Positions 19,105 through 27,597 of a DNA stretch of 64,000 nucleotides are shown here, piece by piece; position 1 is the stretch's first letter; every line of letters begins with the position of its first letter. Source of the DNA: Bradyrhizobium diazoefficiens (GTDB lineage: Bacteria; Pseudomonadota; Alphaproteobacteria; Rhizobiales; Xanthobacteraceae). The notes under the pieces were generated by a model. The model had not been told where the DNA came from. It ran no database searches and saw only the letters and a program-made list of their open reading frames with translations. Where the stretch lies: the NCBI RefSeq assembly GCF_016616425.1, contig NZ_CP067101.1, positions 3,906,001 through 3,970,000 of the forward strand, written 5' to 3'. The translations under genes and the position numbers were made by a program.

Positions 19105-19707
19105 GTGCCGGATTTCACGTCCAGTAAAGGGAAGCGGTGGTTGGCGTTGCTCGTGGTGGCGCCCGCGGTATCGATCGGTGCCGCCGCCATACTGATCTAC
19201 GCGGGCATCTATGATGTTGCCGCGGATGCCCCGCACACCCAGCCCGTGTACTGGTTGCTCCAGACGGTTCGCAATCGATCGATCGCGGCTCACGCCACAG
19301 ATGCGGTTCCGATTAATCTGAATGACCCTAAGCGCATTACATCGGGTGCGGGACAGTATGACGAGATGTGCGCCGGCTGCCATCTTGCTCCTGGCATGAA
19401 GAGGACCGAGATCAGTCGCGGACTCTATCCGAGAGCGCCGGAATTGAGGCGCGGAAGTCAGTTGACCCCGGCAGAGCAATTTTGGGTCCTCAAGCACGGG
19501 ATAAAGATGACTGGTATGCCCGCCTGGGGCGTGACGCACGACGATGAAGTGCTTTGGGACGTCGTGGCGTTCTTGCGACAAATGCCTCAACTGACGGCCG
19601 ACCAATACCAAGCTCTCGTAAAAAGTGCTCCAAAGACGCACTCGGAAACGATGCAGGACCAGGAGACGCAAAGCGGCCACCACCACGACGACAAGCAGCA
19701 TCAATAG
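19105..19707 (+). CDS. Membrane-anchored c-type cytochrome
   Basis: 200-residue class I cytochrome c. The start is GTG 19105. An N-terminal segment (about 11-33, WLALLVVAPAVSIGAAAIL) is a signal anchor. The heme-attachment motif is CAGCH, preceded by GAGQYDEM, and the axial Met lies in KMTGMPAWG, followed by the closing helix DVVAFLRQMPQL. The last 20 residues are His-rich (SGHHHDDKQHQ), unusual for this class and a possible metal-binding tail. It is probably an electron carrier on the periplasmic face. It follows two other small exported proteins on the same strand, with 25 bp before its start, so the three may be one unit. Confidence 0.85.
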   Translation: MPDFTSSKGKRWLALLVVAPAVSIGAAAILIYAGIYDVAADAPHTQPVYWLLQTVRNRSIAAHATDAVPINLNDPKRITSGAGQYDEMCAGCHLAPGMKRTEISRGLYPRAPELRRGSQLTPAEQFWVLKHGIKMTGMPAWGVTHDDEVLWDVVAFLRQMPQLTADQYQALVKSAPKTHSETMQDQETQSGHHHDDKQHQ

Positions 19708-19753
19708 GGGGGGCGAGACTCCGCACCAAGCACCCTGCAAGTCTGAGCTCGCA

Positions 19754-19800
19754 CGGCAGCCCGATCCTGACAGGCGGATCGTGATCGGTTATGTCGTCGC
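19754..19800 (+). pseudogene. Relic of a third GT41 gene
   Basis: 47 bp between the cytochrome gene and cysK align without gaps to 17290-17336 inside GT41 copy 2, with only a handful of mismatches. In the same sense they translate to RQPDPDRRIVIGYV, against RQLDPDRRIVIGYV in copy 2. Neither side continues the homology clearly. This is best explained as the remnant of a deleted or partially copied third paralogue. Confidence 0.7.
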
Positions 19801-19803
19801 GCT

Positions 19804-20838
19804 TCAGACGAATGGCGGCTTGATGTTGCTGCGCTTCTCCAGCCACTCCGGCACCGGCAGGTTCTTGGCGCGCATGAAATCAGCGTTGAACAGCTTCGAT
19901 TGATAGCGGCTGCCGGAATCGCACAGCACGGTGACAATCGTCTTGCCGGGCCCGAGCTGGTTGGCGAGGCGCATCGCGCCGACGATGTTGATGCCGGTCG
20001 AACCGCCGAGGCACAGGCCTTCCTCCTGCAGCAGCTCGTAGATCATGCTCACCGCTTCGGCATCGGGAATGAGATAGGCCTCGTCGACCTTCGCGGTCTC
20101 GACGATCGCGGTCTTCCGGTTGAGGCCGATGCCTTCGGTAATCGAGCCGCCCGGCGTCGCCTTGGCATCGCCGGTCCTGAAATATTCGTACATGCCGGCG
20201 CCGTGCGGATCGGCGCAGGCGATTCGGATGTTGTTGTTCTTCTCTTTCAGATAGCGGCTGACGCCGGCCAGCGTGCCGCCGCTGCCGACCGAGCAGACGA
20301 AGCCGTCGACCTTGCCGCCGGTCTGTTCCCAGATCTCGGGCCCCGTGGAGTCATAATGCGCCTTGGCATTGTCGAGGTTGTTCCACTGGTCGGCGAACAG
20401 CACGCCATTGGGCTCGGTCTTGCGCAGCTCGTCCGCGAGCCGGCGACCGACATGCTGGTAATTGTTGGGGTTGGCGTAGGGCAGGGCCGGCACCTCGATC
20501 AACTCGGCGCCGCACAGCTTCAGAAAATCCTTCTTCTCCTGGCTCTGCGTCTCCGGGATCACGATCAGCGTACGGTAGCCGCGCGCGCTGGCGACGACCG
20601 CAAGCCCGATGCCGGTATTGCCGGCAGTCGCCTCCACAACGAGACCACCGGGCTTGAGCTCGCCGCGCTTCTCGGCCTCAAGGATCATCCATTTGCCGGC
20701 GCGGTCCTTGACCGACTGGCCGGGATTCATGAACTCGGCCTTGCCGAGAATGGTGCAGCCGGTCAGTTCCGAGGCGCGCTTCAGCCTGATCAGCGGGGTG
20801 TTGCCGATGGCTTCGACAACGTCGTTTCGAATGGTCAT
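19804..20838 (-). CDS. cysK: Cysteine synthase A
   Basis: 344-residue PLP enzyme that makes cysteine from O-acetylserine and sulfide. From the chosen ATG at 20838 it begins MTIRNDVVEAIGNTPLIRL, as expected for the family. The PLP lysine is K44 in GQSVKDRAGKW, the phosphate-binding loop reads ATAGNTGIG, and GSGGTLAGVSRYLK and GGSTGIN are further signatures. The frame is open to an ATG at 20901, adding 21 atypical residues. The wording of the C-terminal half (ADPHGAGMYEYF) matches the longer CysK/CBS-like form common in rhizobia, so a cystathionine beta-synthase activity cannot be excluded. It faces the NodT gene across a 727-bp gap. Confidence 0.88.
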   Translation of the reverse strand: MTIRNDVVEAIGNTPLIRLKRASELTGCTILGKAEFMNPGQSVKDRAGKWMILEAEKRGELKPGGLVVEATAGNTGIGLAVVASARGYRTLIVIPETQSQEKKDFLKLCGAELIEVPALPYANPNNYQHVGRRLADELRKTEPNGVLFADQWNNLDNAKAHYDSTGPEIWEQTGGKVDGFVCSVGSGGTLAGVSRYLKEKNNNIRIACADPHGAGMYEYFRTGDAKATPGGSITEGIGLNRKTAIVETAKVDEAYLIPDAEAVSMIYELLQEEGLCLGGSTGINIVGAMRLANQLGPGKTIVTVLCDSGSRYQSKLFNADFMRAKNLPVPEWLEKRSNIKPPFV

Positions 20839-21565
20839 GTCGGGGAAATCGCTACCAAGGGGTTGATCTGGTTGGCCAGAACCTAGTGCTTGGGAGCTCA
20901 AAGGGGAAGGCTTTTGCGCTGCGGCGAAACCGGCCGAAAGGCTTGCCCAAACAGCGATATTCCTGAGAGGCGCGACCGGCGATGATGCGCTTGGCCGCGA
21001 GGCGGGATATCGGTAGGAGGAAATGACTGAGCTTCGTCAGAGCACGGAAGATGACGGTCGTCACGAGCCGTTTCGCGACCGATTTTTGCCAAGGGCGAGA
21101 CGGATCGATGTCGAGGACCGTGGCCGGTTGAAGTCACGCCGGTACGAGGGATGGCTTCATTTTCGGCGGTTGACGGACTCGTGAGATGGCTCGGGCAGAG
21201 CGTGCGGCTGAGCCGCGCGGACCGCGATGTGGTCGGATGGAAAACGCCCAAGTGCCCCCAAGTGCCGGTGTGGCAGCAATATCACATGAAATCTTGGTAA
21301 GCTCGATCGCGTTTCCCAATGTTTCAGAATGAGAGAAGTCTCTGCAAGACGGGTGCTTTTTGTATTCTCATCGGCCTGCTTCCGGCTCGTGGGCGTGGCC
21401 ATATCGCAACTGCGGGACTGTCCCGGAGTTCAGCGCCCGGCTAGTATGAACTCCTGGTTCCGCAGAAAGCATCACCACTGTGAACGAGTTGTCCAAAGCT
21501 CCCCGACTGTTCTGCCGCGAATCGGTTAATCCGGCTGCGCGGCGGCTCGACCTGCCCGTCGGGGG
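20839..21565. other. Intergenic region before efflux operon
   Basis: 727 bp between divergent cysK and the efflux operon. I see no gene I would defend. The best candidate is a 53-codon ORF at 21023-21184 (+), starting MTELRQSTEDDG. It follows a perfect AGGAGG (21015-21020), but only 2 bases separate the two, too few for normal initiation. No repressor gene of the TetR type, often found beside MdtABC-like operons, is present. Promoters for both flanking genes should lie here. Confidence 0.4.
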
Positions 21566-23050
21566 ATGGATGTGACACAGGGCGTTCCTGTGATCGCCAT
21601 GTGGCGGTCTGAAGGTTCTGCATCCCGGACGTTGCGTGCAGCGCGCTGGATTGCAGCGCTGTGCCTCGCGGCCGGTTCGGGTGCTTGCGTGCTGACACAG
21701 GATCTCCCTGATCCCGCGCTCGACGTTCCCACGCAGTACAAATACGCGGGCAAGGGCGATGCGCCGCCGTCGCTGGATTGGTGGCGCGGCTTTCGCTCCG
21801 CGGAGCTGACGCAGTTGATGGAAGAGGCGCAGACTGTCAACCTCGACATCGCTGCCGCCGTCTCGCGCATCGTCCAGGCCGACGCCCAGGCGCGGCAGGC
21901 GGGCGCGGCGCTGCTGCCGAGTGTGTCGACGGGCGGATCGGAAAGCTACTCGCGCACGTCGGGCTCGAGCGCCTCGGGTCTGTCCATCGGCGGGCGCGAG
22001 GTCGTCAACTATTCAGCCTCGCTGAGTGCGAGCTACCAGCTCGACTTCTGGGGCCAGAACCGCGACGCCCTGCAATCGGCGGAAGAGACCGCGAATGCCA
22101 ACCGGTTCGATCGCGACACCGTTGCGCTGACGACGCTCGCAGCCGTCGCCAATGCCTATTTCCAGGTGCTGGCCTCGCAGGATCGCATCAGAACCTCAGA
22201 GCGCAACATTGCGAGCGCGCAACACATCCTCGATGCGGTCAGAGAGCGGCGCAAGGCCGGCACCGGTACGGATCTCGATGTGGCCCAGCAGGAAAGCGTG
22301 CTCGCCAACCAGAAGGCCCTGGTGCCGCCGCTGCGCCAGACGCTGGATCAGAGCGTCAACGCGCTCGCCGTGCTGGTCTCGCGCCCGCCGGAGAGCGTGC
22401 GCGTGCGCGGCGGCTCCCTGGACCGGATCAGGATCCCGCGCGTGACGCCCGGCCTGCCATCGGAGCTCCTGACGCAGCGGCCGGACATTCGCCGGCAGGA
22501 GGCGCAGCTCGCCTCCGCCACGGCGAACATCGGCAATGCCCGCGCGCAGTTCTTTCCGACGATCCAGCTCACCGGCAATGGTGGCTATCAGAGCTCGGCG
22601 CTGGTCTCGCTGTTCCAGCCGCATGCGGCCTTCTTCCAGCTCGTCGGCAGCGCCACGCAGCCGATCTTCGACGGCGGCAGGATCCTGGGCAATTTCGAAT
22701 ATGCCAAGGCGCGGCAGGACGAACTGCTGCAGACCTACCGCAAGACCATCGTGCAGGCCTTTGCCGACGTCGACAATGCGCTGTTTTCGATCAGGCAGAC
22801 CACGATCAAGCTGCAATTGCAGCGCGACGTCGTCGCTGCCTCGCGCCGCGCCTTCGATCTCTCCGAGCAGCAATTGCGCGCCGGCACCGCCGACATCGTG
22901 ACCGTGCTCAACACTCAACTGACCCTGTTCCAGGCGGAAGACGCGCTGTCACAGGCGCAACTGGCCCGCTTGCTCGCCATCGTCAGCCTGTACCAGGCGC
23001 TCGGCGGCGGCTGGGAGCCGCGGATGGAGAAACCGGTCGATGCTCTTTAA
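21566..23050 (+). CDS. NodT-family outer-membrane efflux factor
   Basis: 494-residue TolC-like channel of the RND outer-membrane factor lipoprotein type (NodT/OprM). A signal sequence ends at AAGSGAC, which gives a plausible lipidation Cys. Two OEP repeats follow, with family phrases such as DFWGQNRDALQSAEETANANR, VANAYFQVLASQDRIR, GTGTDLDVAQQES, LTQRPDIRRQEAQLASATANIG (shortened: LTQRPDIRRQE) and FPTIQLTGNGGYQSS. It forms the outer-membrane exit for the adaptor and pumps encoded next. The start is uncertain: ATG 21566 lacks a clear ribosome-binding site, and ATG 21599 would also leave a complete signal peptide. Its end overlaps the adaptor gene by 11 bp. Confidence 0.9.
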   Translation: MDVTQGVPVIAMWRSEGSASRTLRAARWIAALCLAAGSGACVLTQDLPDPALDVPTQYKYAGKGDAPPSLDWWRGFRSAELTQLMEEAQTVNLDIAAAVSRIVQADAQARQAGAALLPSVSTGGSESYSRTSGSSASGLSIGGREVVNYSASLSASYQLDFWGQNRDALQSAEETANANRFDRDTVALTTLAAVANAYFQVLASQDRIRTSERNIASAQHILDAVRERRKAGTGTDLDVAQQESVLANQKALVPPLRQTLDQSVNALAVLVSRPPESVRVRGGSLDRIRIPRVTPGLPSELLTQRPDIRRQEAQLASATANIGNARAQFFPTIQLTGNGGYQSSALVSLFQPHAAFFQLVGSATQPIFDGGRILGNFEYAKARQDELLQTYRKTIVQAFADVDNALFSIRQTTIKLQLQRDVVAASRRAFDLSEQQLRAGTADIVTVLNTQLTLFQAEDALSQAQLARLLAIVSLYQALGGGWEPRMEKPVDAL

Positions 23051-24410
23051 GCCAGACACGAAGCAAGGCGCGAAGAAGGAGACGGCGAAGAAGTCGCGCG
23101 GCGGCTTCGTCCTGACCCTGGTCACGCTCGCGATCCTTGGCGGCCTTGGCTATCTCGGCTGGGCCGCCTGGCATAAACAGCCGCAGCAGGCGAACGGCCG
23201 CAACCAGCGGCCCGATCTGCCGGTGCCGGTGCTGGCGGCGACCCCGCGCATCCAGGACGTGCCCGTCTATCTCGACGGCGTCGGCGCGATCCGTGCGCTC
23301 AACACGGTGACCGTGCGCTCGCAGGTCGACGGAAAGCTGATCGCGGTGAATTTCACCGAAGGCCAGGATGTCAAGAAGGGCGACGTGCTCGGCGAGATCG
23401 ATCCCGCGCTCTACCAGGCGACCTATGATCAGGCCGTTGCCAAGAAGGCGCAGGATCAGGCCCAGCTCGCCAACCAGCGTATCGACTTGACGCGCTACGA
23501 GCAGCTCGCAGCTTCCAATGCCGGCTCCAAGCAGCAGGCCGACACTCAGCGCGCGCTGGTGGCGCAGACCGAGGCACTGGTCAAGGCCGATCAGGCCGCG
23601 ATCGACAACGCTGCGGCGACGCTGAGCTACACCAAGATCGTGGCGCCGCTGTCCGGCCGGGTCGGCCTGCGCCAGGTCGACCAGGGCAACATCATCCATG
23701 CCTCCGACACCACGGGTCTCGTGGTGATCACGCAATTGCAGCCGATCGCGGTGTGGTTCAGCCTGCCGCAGCAACAGATCATGCGCGTCAACGCGGCCGC
23801 GGCGAAAGGCGCCCTCGCGGTCGACGTGTTCGACAATGACGGCGTGACCGTGATCGACACTGGCAAGCTCACCGGCATCGACAATCAGGTCGACCAGACC
23901 ACCGGCACGCTCAAGCTCAAGGCGGAATTTCCCAACGCCAACTACCAGCTCTGGCCGGGCCAGTTCGTCAACGTCCGTCTCAAGGTCGAGACCTTGATGC
24001 AGGCGCTGGTGGTGCCGACATCGGCCGTGCAGCGCGGCCCGATCGGGACTTTCAGCTATGTCATCGGCGCGGACAACGTCGTCTCGGCCAAGCCCGTGAC
24101 GGTGACCCAGCAGAACGAGCATGAGGCCGTGATCGCCAGCGGCCTGTCGGCGAACGACAGGGTCGTCACCACGGGCTTTGCCAATCTGTCCGACGGCTCG
24201 AAGGTGATCGTCGGCCGCGACGACCAGACCCCGTCGGCCGATCTCGCCCCGCGCAAGCGCTCACGCGGGCCTGACGCCCAGAACAAGGACGGCCAGGGCA
24301 AGGCCGGCGAGTTCCGCGCCAAGCGCAAGAGCAGCGAAGGCGACCAGAAGGGACAGACCGGGCCGGCACCGGGGCCGGGGGCATCGGGAAGTGGATCCAA
24401 GCAGCCATGA
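23040..24410 (+). CDS. mdtA: RND efflux periplasmic adaptor, MdtA type
   Basis: 456-residue membrane-fusion protein linking inner-membrane RND pumps to the outer-membrane factor. A membrane anchor (about 21-40) is followed by the lipoyl/hairpin region (TVRSQVDGKLIAVNFTEGQ, shortened: TVRSQVDGKLIAV; EIDPALYQATYDQA; a coiled coil with ARYEQ-type spacing) and the beta-barrel part (APLSGRVGLRQVDQGN, LWPGQFVNVRL). The tail of about 55 residues is low-complexity, rich in Lys, Gly, Ser and Pro, and absent from E. coli MdtA. It overlaps the NodT gene by 11 bp. The substrates of this pump cannot be read from sequence. Confidence 0.9.
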   Translation: MLFKPDTKQGAKKETAKKSRGGFVLTLVTLAILGGLGYLGWAAWHKQPQQANGRNQRPDLPVPVLAATPRIQDVPVYLDGVGAIRALNTVTVRSQVDGKLIAVNFTEGQDVKKGDVLGEIDPALYQATYDQAVAKKAQDQAQLANQRIDLTRYEQLAASNAGSKQQADTQRALVAQTEALVKADQAAIDNAAATLSYTKIVAPLSGRVGLRQVDQGNIIHASDTTGLVVITQLQPIAVWFSLPQQQIMRVNAAAAKGALAVDVFDNDGVTVIDTGKLTGIDNQVDQTTGTLKLKAEFPNANYQLWPGQFVNVRLKVETLMQALVVPTSAVQRGPIGTFSYVIGADNVVSAKPVTVTQQNEHEAVIASGLSANDRVVTTGFANLSDGSKVIVGRDDQTPSADLAPRKRSRGPDAQNKDGQGKAGEFRAKRKSSEGDQKGQTGPAPGPGASGSGSKQP

Positions 24411-24447
24411 TCCCGACAACAGCCGCTTGAAGCGGCAGGCATATTCC

Positions 24448-27400
24448 ATGGGTGTCTCCGAACCCTTCATCCGACGGCCGATCGCGACCTCGCTGCTCGG
24501 CATTGCGCTGCTGATCGGCGGGCTGCTGGGCTATTTCGCGCTGCCGGTCTCGGCGCTGCCGCAGGTCGATTTCCCGACCGTGCAGGTGACGACGCAGCTT
24601 CCGGGCGCGAGCCCCGACGTGATCGCCTCGTTGATCACCGCGCCGCTGGAGCGGCAGCTCGGGCAGATCCCGTCGCTGTCCGCGATGAACTCAACGAGCT
24701 CGTTCGGCGTCAGCCAGATCTCGCTCCAGTTCGATCTCAACCGCGACATCGACGGCGCGACCCAGGACGTGCAGGCCGCGATCAACGCCGCGGCGGGCGT
24801 GCTGCCCAAGACGCTGCCGTATCCCCCGACCTACGCCAAAGTGAACCCGGCGGACGCACCGGTGATGACGCTGGCGCTGCGCTCCGACACCATCTCGCTG
24901 CGGGCGATGAGCGACATCGCCGACACGCTTCTGGCGCAACGTTTGAGCCAGATTTCCGGCGTCGGGCGTGTCTCGGTGCTCGGCGGGCTGAAACCGGCCG
25001 TGCGCATCCAGGCTGATCTGGCGCGGCTGGCCGCCTACGGCATCGCCATGGAGGATCTGCGCACCGCAATCGCCAATGCCAATGTCTCGGGGCCGAAAGG
25101 CTCGCTCGACGGCGCGCAACAATCCTACATCATCGCGGCCAACGACCAGATCGCCGCGGCGGACGCCTACAAGCCCGTCATCGTCGCCTACCGCAACGGT
25201 TCGCCGGTCACCATCGCCGACGTCGCGCAGATCGTCGATGGCCTGGAGAACGACCGCACTGGCGGCTGGTACCAGGGCACGCCGGCCGTCATCATCGACA
25301 TCCAGCGCCAGCCCGGCGCCAACGTGATCGACGTCGTCAGCCAGATCCGCGCCGAGATTCCCAAGCTGCAGCGCGCGATCCCGGCTGGCGTGAACCTCAC
25401 CATCGTCTCCGACCGCACCGTCACGATCCGCGCTTCCGTCCACGACGTGCAGTTCACGCTGATCCTGAGCGTCGTGCTGGTGACGCTGGTGGTGCTGCTG
25501 TTCCTGCGCTCGCTGCGGGCCACGCTGATCGCCGGCGTGGCGCTGCCGCTGTCGCTGATCACGAGCTTCGGCATCATGTATTTCGCCGGCTTCAGCCTCG
25601 ACAATCTGTCGCTGATGGCGCTCACGATCGGGACCGGCTTCGTCGTCGACGATGCCATCGTCATGATCGAGAACATCGTGCGACACATGGAGAACGGCGA
25701 TGGCGCGATGGAGGCCTCGCTCAAGGGCGCCAGCGAGATCGGCTTCACCGTGATCTCGCTGACGGTCTCGCTGATCGCGGTCTTCATCCCGCTGCTGTTC
25801 ATGTCGGGTCTCGTCGGGCGCATGTTCCGCGAGTTCGCGCTGACCCTGACGATCGCCGTCGTCACCTCGGCGGTGGTCTCGCTGACGCTGACGCCGATGA
25901 TGTGCTCACGGCTGCTCAAACACGCCCACGCGGAGCTGGCGGTGCCGGGATTGGCGGCCGTCAGCCGCTTCATCGACCGTACCGTCGAGGCCTATCACAG
26001 AACGCTGTTGTGGGTGCTGGAACGCCAGCGCGCCACGCTGGTCGTGACCTTCGCCACGCTGGTTGCGACACTGGTCCTCTATGTCGTCGCGCCAAAAGGC
26101 TTCCTGCCGCTGCAGGACACCGCCTCGATCACAGCGGTGACCGAGGCCGGGCCCGACGTGTCGTTCGCGGAGATGCAGAAGCGGCAGGCCCAGGCTGCCG
26201 ACGCCATCAAGGCCGATCCCGATGTGGTCGGCGTGGTCTCGGTGATCGGTGCGGGCTCGGTCAACCCGACCACCAATGTCGGCCGTCTCGTCATGAGCCT
26301 GAAGCCGCGCGGCGAACGGCGTGACGATGTCGGCGCGGTCGTGGTCCGGCTGAAGGAGCGGGTGGCCGGCATCCCCGGCATGACCGTCTATTTCCAGCCC
26401 GTGCAGGACGTGCAGATCTCGACCCAGTCGAGCCGCTCGCAATACCAGTACACGCTGACCGGCACCGATGCGACGCTGGTGTCCGAATGGGCGCGCAAGC
26501 TGGTTGCGGAGATGCGGCACGATCCCCTGTTCCGCGACGTCTCCTCGGAGGCGCAGGAGGGCGGCCTGCGGGCGCAGCTCGACGTGGACCGCACCCGCGC
26601 CGGCCAACTCGGCGTCAGCCTGCAAGGCATCACCGACACGCTGAACGACGCCTTCGCCCAGCGCCAGATCTCGACGATCTACGGTCAGGCCAACCAGTAC
26701 CGCGTCGTGCTGGAGGCGCTGCCGATGTACCAGCGCGATCCCTCGATCCTGTCGAAGCTCTATCTGCCGGGCGCTGCGGGCGCCACCGCCGGCGCGCCCA
26801 AAGCCCAGGTGCCGCTGTCCGCCGTGGCGACGCTGAAGCGCACCACCGCGCCGCTCGCGATCTCGCACCAGGCGCAGTTTCCCTCCGTGTCGCTGAGCTT
26901 CAACCTTGCGCCGGGTGCCGCGCTCGGCGACGCGGTCGAGGCCGTGAAGACGATCGAGACCCGGATCGGCATGCCAAACAGCATCGTCGGCGTCTATGCC
27001 GGCGATGCTGCCGAATTCGCCAAGGCGCTCGCGGGCCAGCCCTGGTTGCTGCTCGCCGCCGTGATCACCATCTACATCGTGCTCGGCGTGCTCTACGAGA
27101 GCTACATCCACCCGATCACGATCCTGTCGACGCTGCCTTCCGCCGGCGTCGGCGCCATCCTGGCGCTGGTGCTGTGCGGGCAGGACCTTTCGGTCATCGG
27201 CCTGATCGGCATCATCCTGCTCATGGGCATCGTCAAGAAGAACGCGATCATGATGATCGACTTCGCGCTCGAGGCCGAGCGCAGGCAGGGTATGTCGCCG
27301 TACGAGGCGATCGTGCAGGCCTGTCTCTTGCGCTTCCGCCCGATCATGATGACGACGCTGGCGGCGCTGTTCGGCGCGCTGCCGCTCGCGATCGAGAGCG

Positions 27401-27597
27401 GCACCGGAGCCGAGCTGCGTTTCCCGCTCGGCATCTCCATCATCGGCGGTCTGCTGCTCAGCCAGCTGCTGACGCTGTACACGACGCCCGTGATCTACCT
27501 CGCACTCGACCGCATCAACCGCCGCCTCGAGCAGGCGCTGCCGCCGGCCGAATCCGGCGGCCCGCCGGTCGCGGGCGCGACCGAGGGGATGCAGTGA
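24448..27597 (+). CDS. mdtB: RND multidrug efflux permease, MdtB type
   Basis: 1049-residue inner-membrane RND pump. From ATG 24448 it starts MGVSEPFIRRPIATSLL, the canonical HAE1/MdtB N-terminus; the frame opens earlier with a GTG at 24391 that overlaps mdtA. The proton-relay Asp pair lies in VVDDAIVMIENIVRHME, and the family signature GIVKKNAIMMIDFALEAER lies in the C-terminal half. Twelve membrane helices and two large periplasmic loops are expected from the hydrophobic pattern. Its stop shares a base with the next start (TGATG at 27595-27599), so the two pumps should be made together and probably form a heterotrimer as MdtBC does. Confidence 0.92.
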   Translation: MGVSEPFIRRPIATSLLGIALLIGGLLGYFALPVSALPQVDFPTVQVTTQLPGASPDVIASLITAPLERQLGQIPSLSAMNSTSSFGVSQISLQFDLNRDIDGATQDVQAAINAAAGVLPKTLPYPPTYAKVNPADAPVMTLALRSDTISLRAMSDIADTLLAQRLSQISGVGRVSVLGGLKPAVRIQADLARLAAYGIAMEDLRTAIANANVSGPKGSLDGAQQSYIIAANDQIAAADAYKPVIVAYRNGSPVTIADVAQIVDGLENDRTGGWYQGTPAVIIDIQRQPGANVIDVVSQIRAEIPKLQRAIPAGVNLTIVSDRTVTIRASVHDVQFTLILSVVLVTLVVLLFLRSLRATLIAGVALPLSLITSFGIMYFAGFSLDNLSLMALTIGTGFVVDDAIVMIENIVRHMENGDGAMEASLKGASEIGFTVISLTVSLIAVFIPLLFMSGLVGRMFREFALTLTIAVVTSAVVSLTLTPMMCSRLLKHAHAELAVPGLAAVSRFIDRTVEAYHRTLLWVLERQRATLVVTFATLVATLVLYVVAPKGFLPLQDTASITAVTEAGPDVSFAEMQKRQAQAADAIKADPDVVGVVSVIGAGSVNPTTNVGRLVMSLKPRGERRDDVGAVVVRLKERVAGIPGMTVYFQPVQDVQISTQSSRSQYQYTLTGTDATLVSEWARKLVAEMRHDPLFRDVSSEAQEGGLRAQLDVDRTRAGQLGVSLQGITDTLNDAFAQRQISTIYGQANQYRVVLEALPMYQRDPSILSKLYLPGAAGATAGAPKAQVPLSAVATLKRTTAPLAISHQAQFPSVSLSFNLAPGAALGDAVEAVKTIETRIGMPNSIVGVYAGDAAEFAKALAGQPWLLLAAVITIYIVLGVLYESYIHPITILSTLPSAGVGAILALVLCGQDLSVIGLIGIILLMGIVKKNAIMMIDFALEAERRQGMSPYEAIVQACLLRFRPIMMTTLAALFGALPLAIESGTGAELRFPLGISIIGGLLLSQLLTLYTTPVIYLALDRINRRLEQALPPAESGGPPVAGATEGMQ

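Noticed and set aside
26487..27596. 1404-codon frame reading through mdtB into mdtC
   Set aside because: Upstream part is a shadow of mdtB; mdtC homology starts at 27597.
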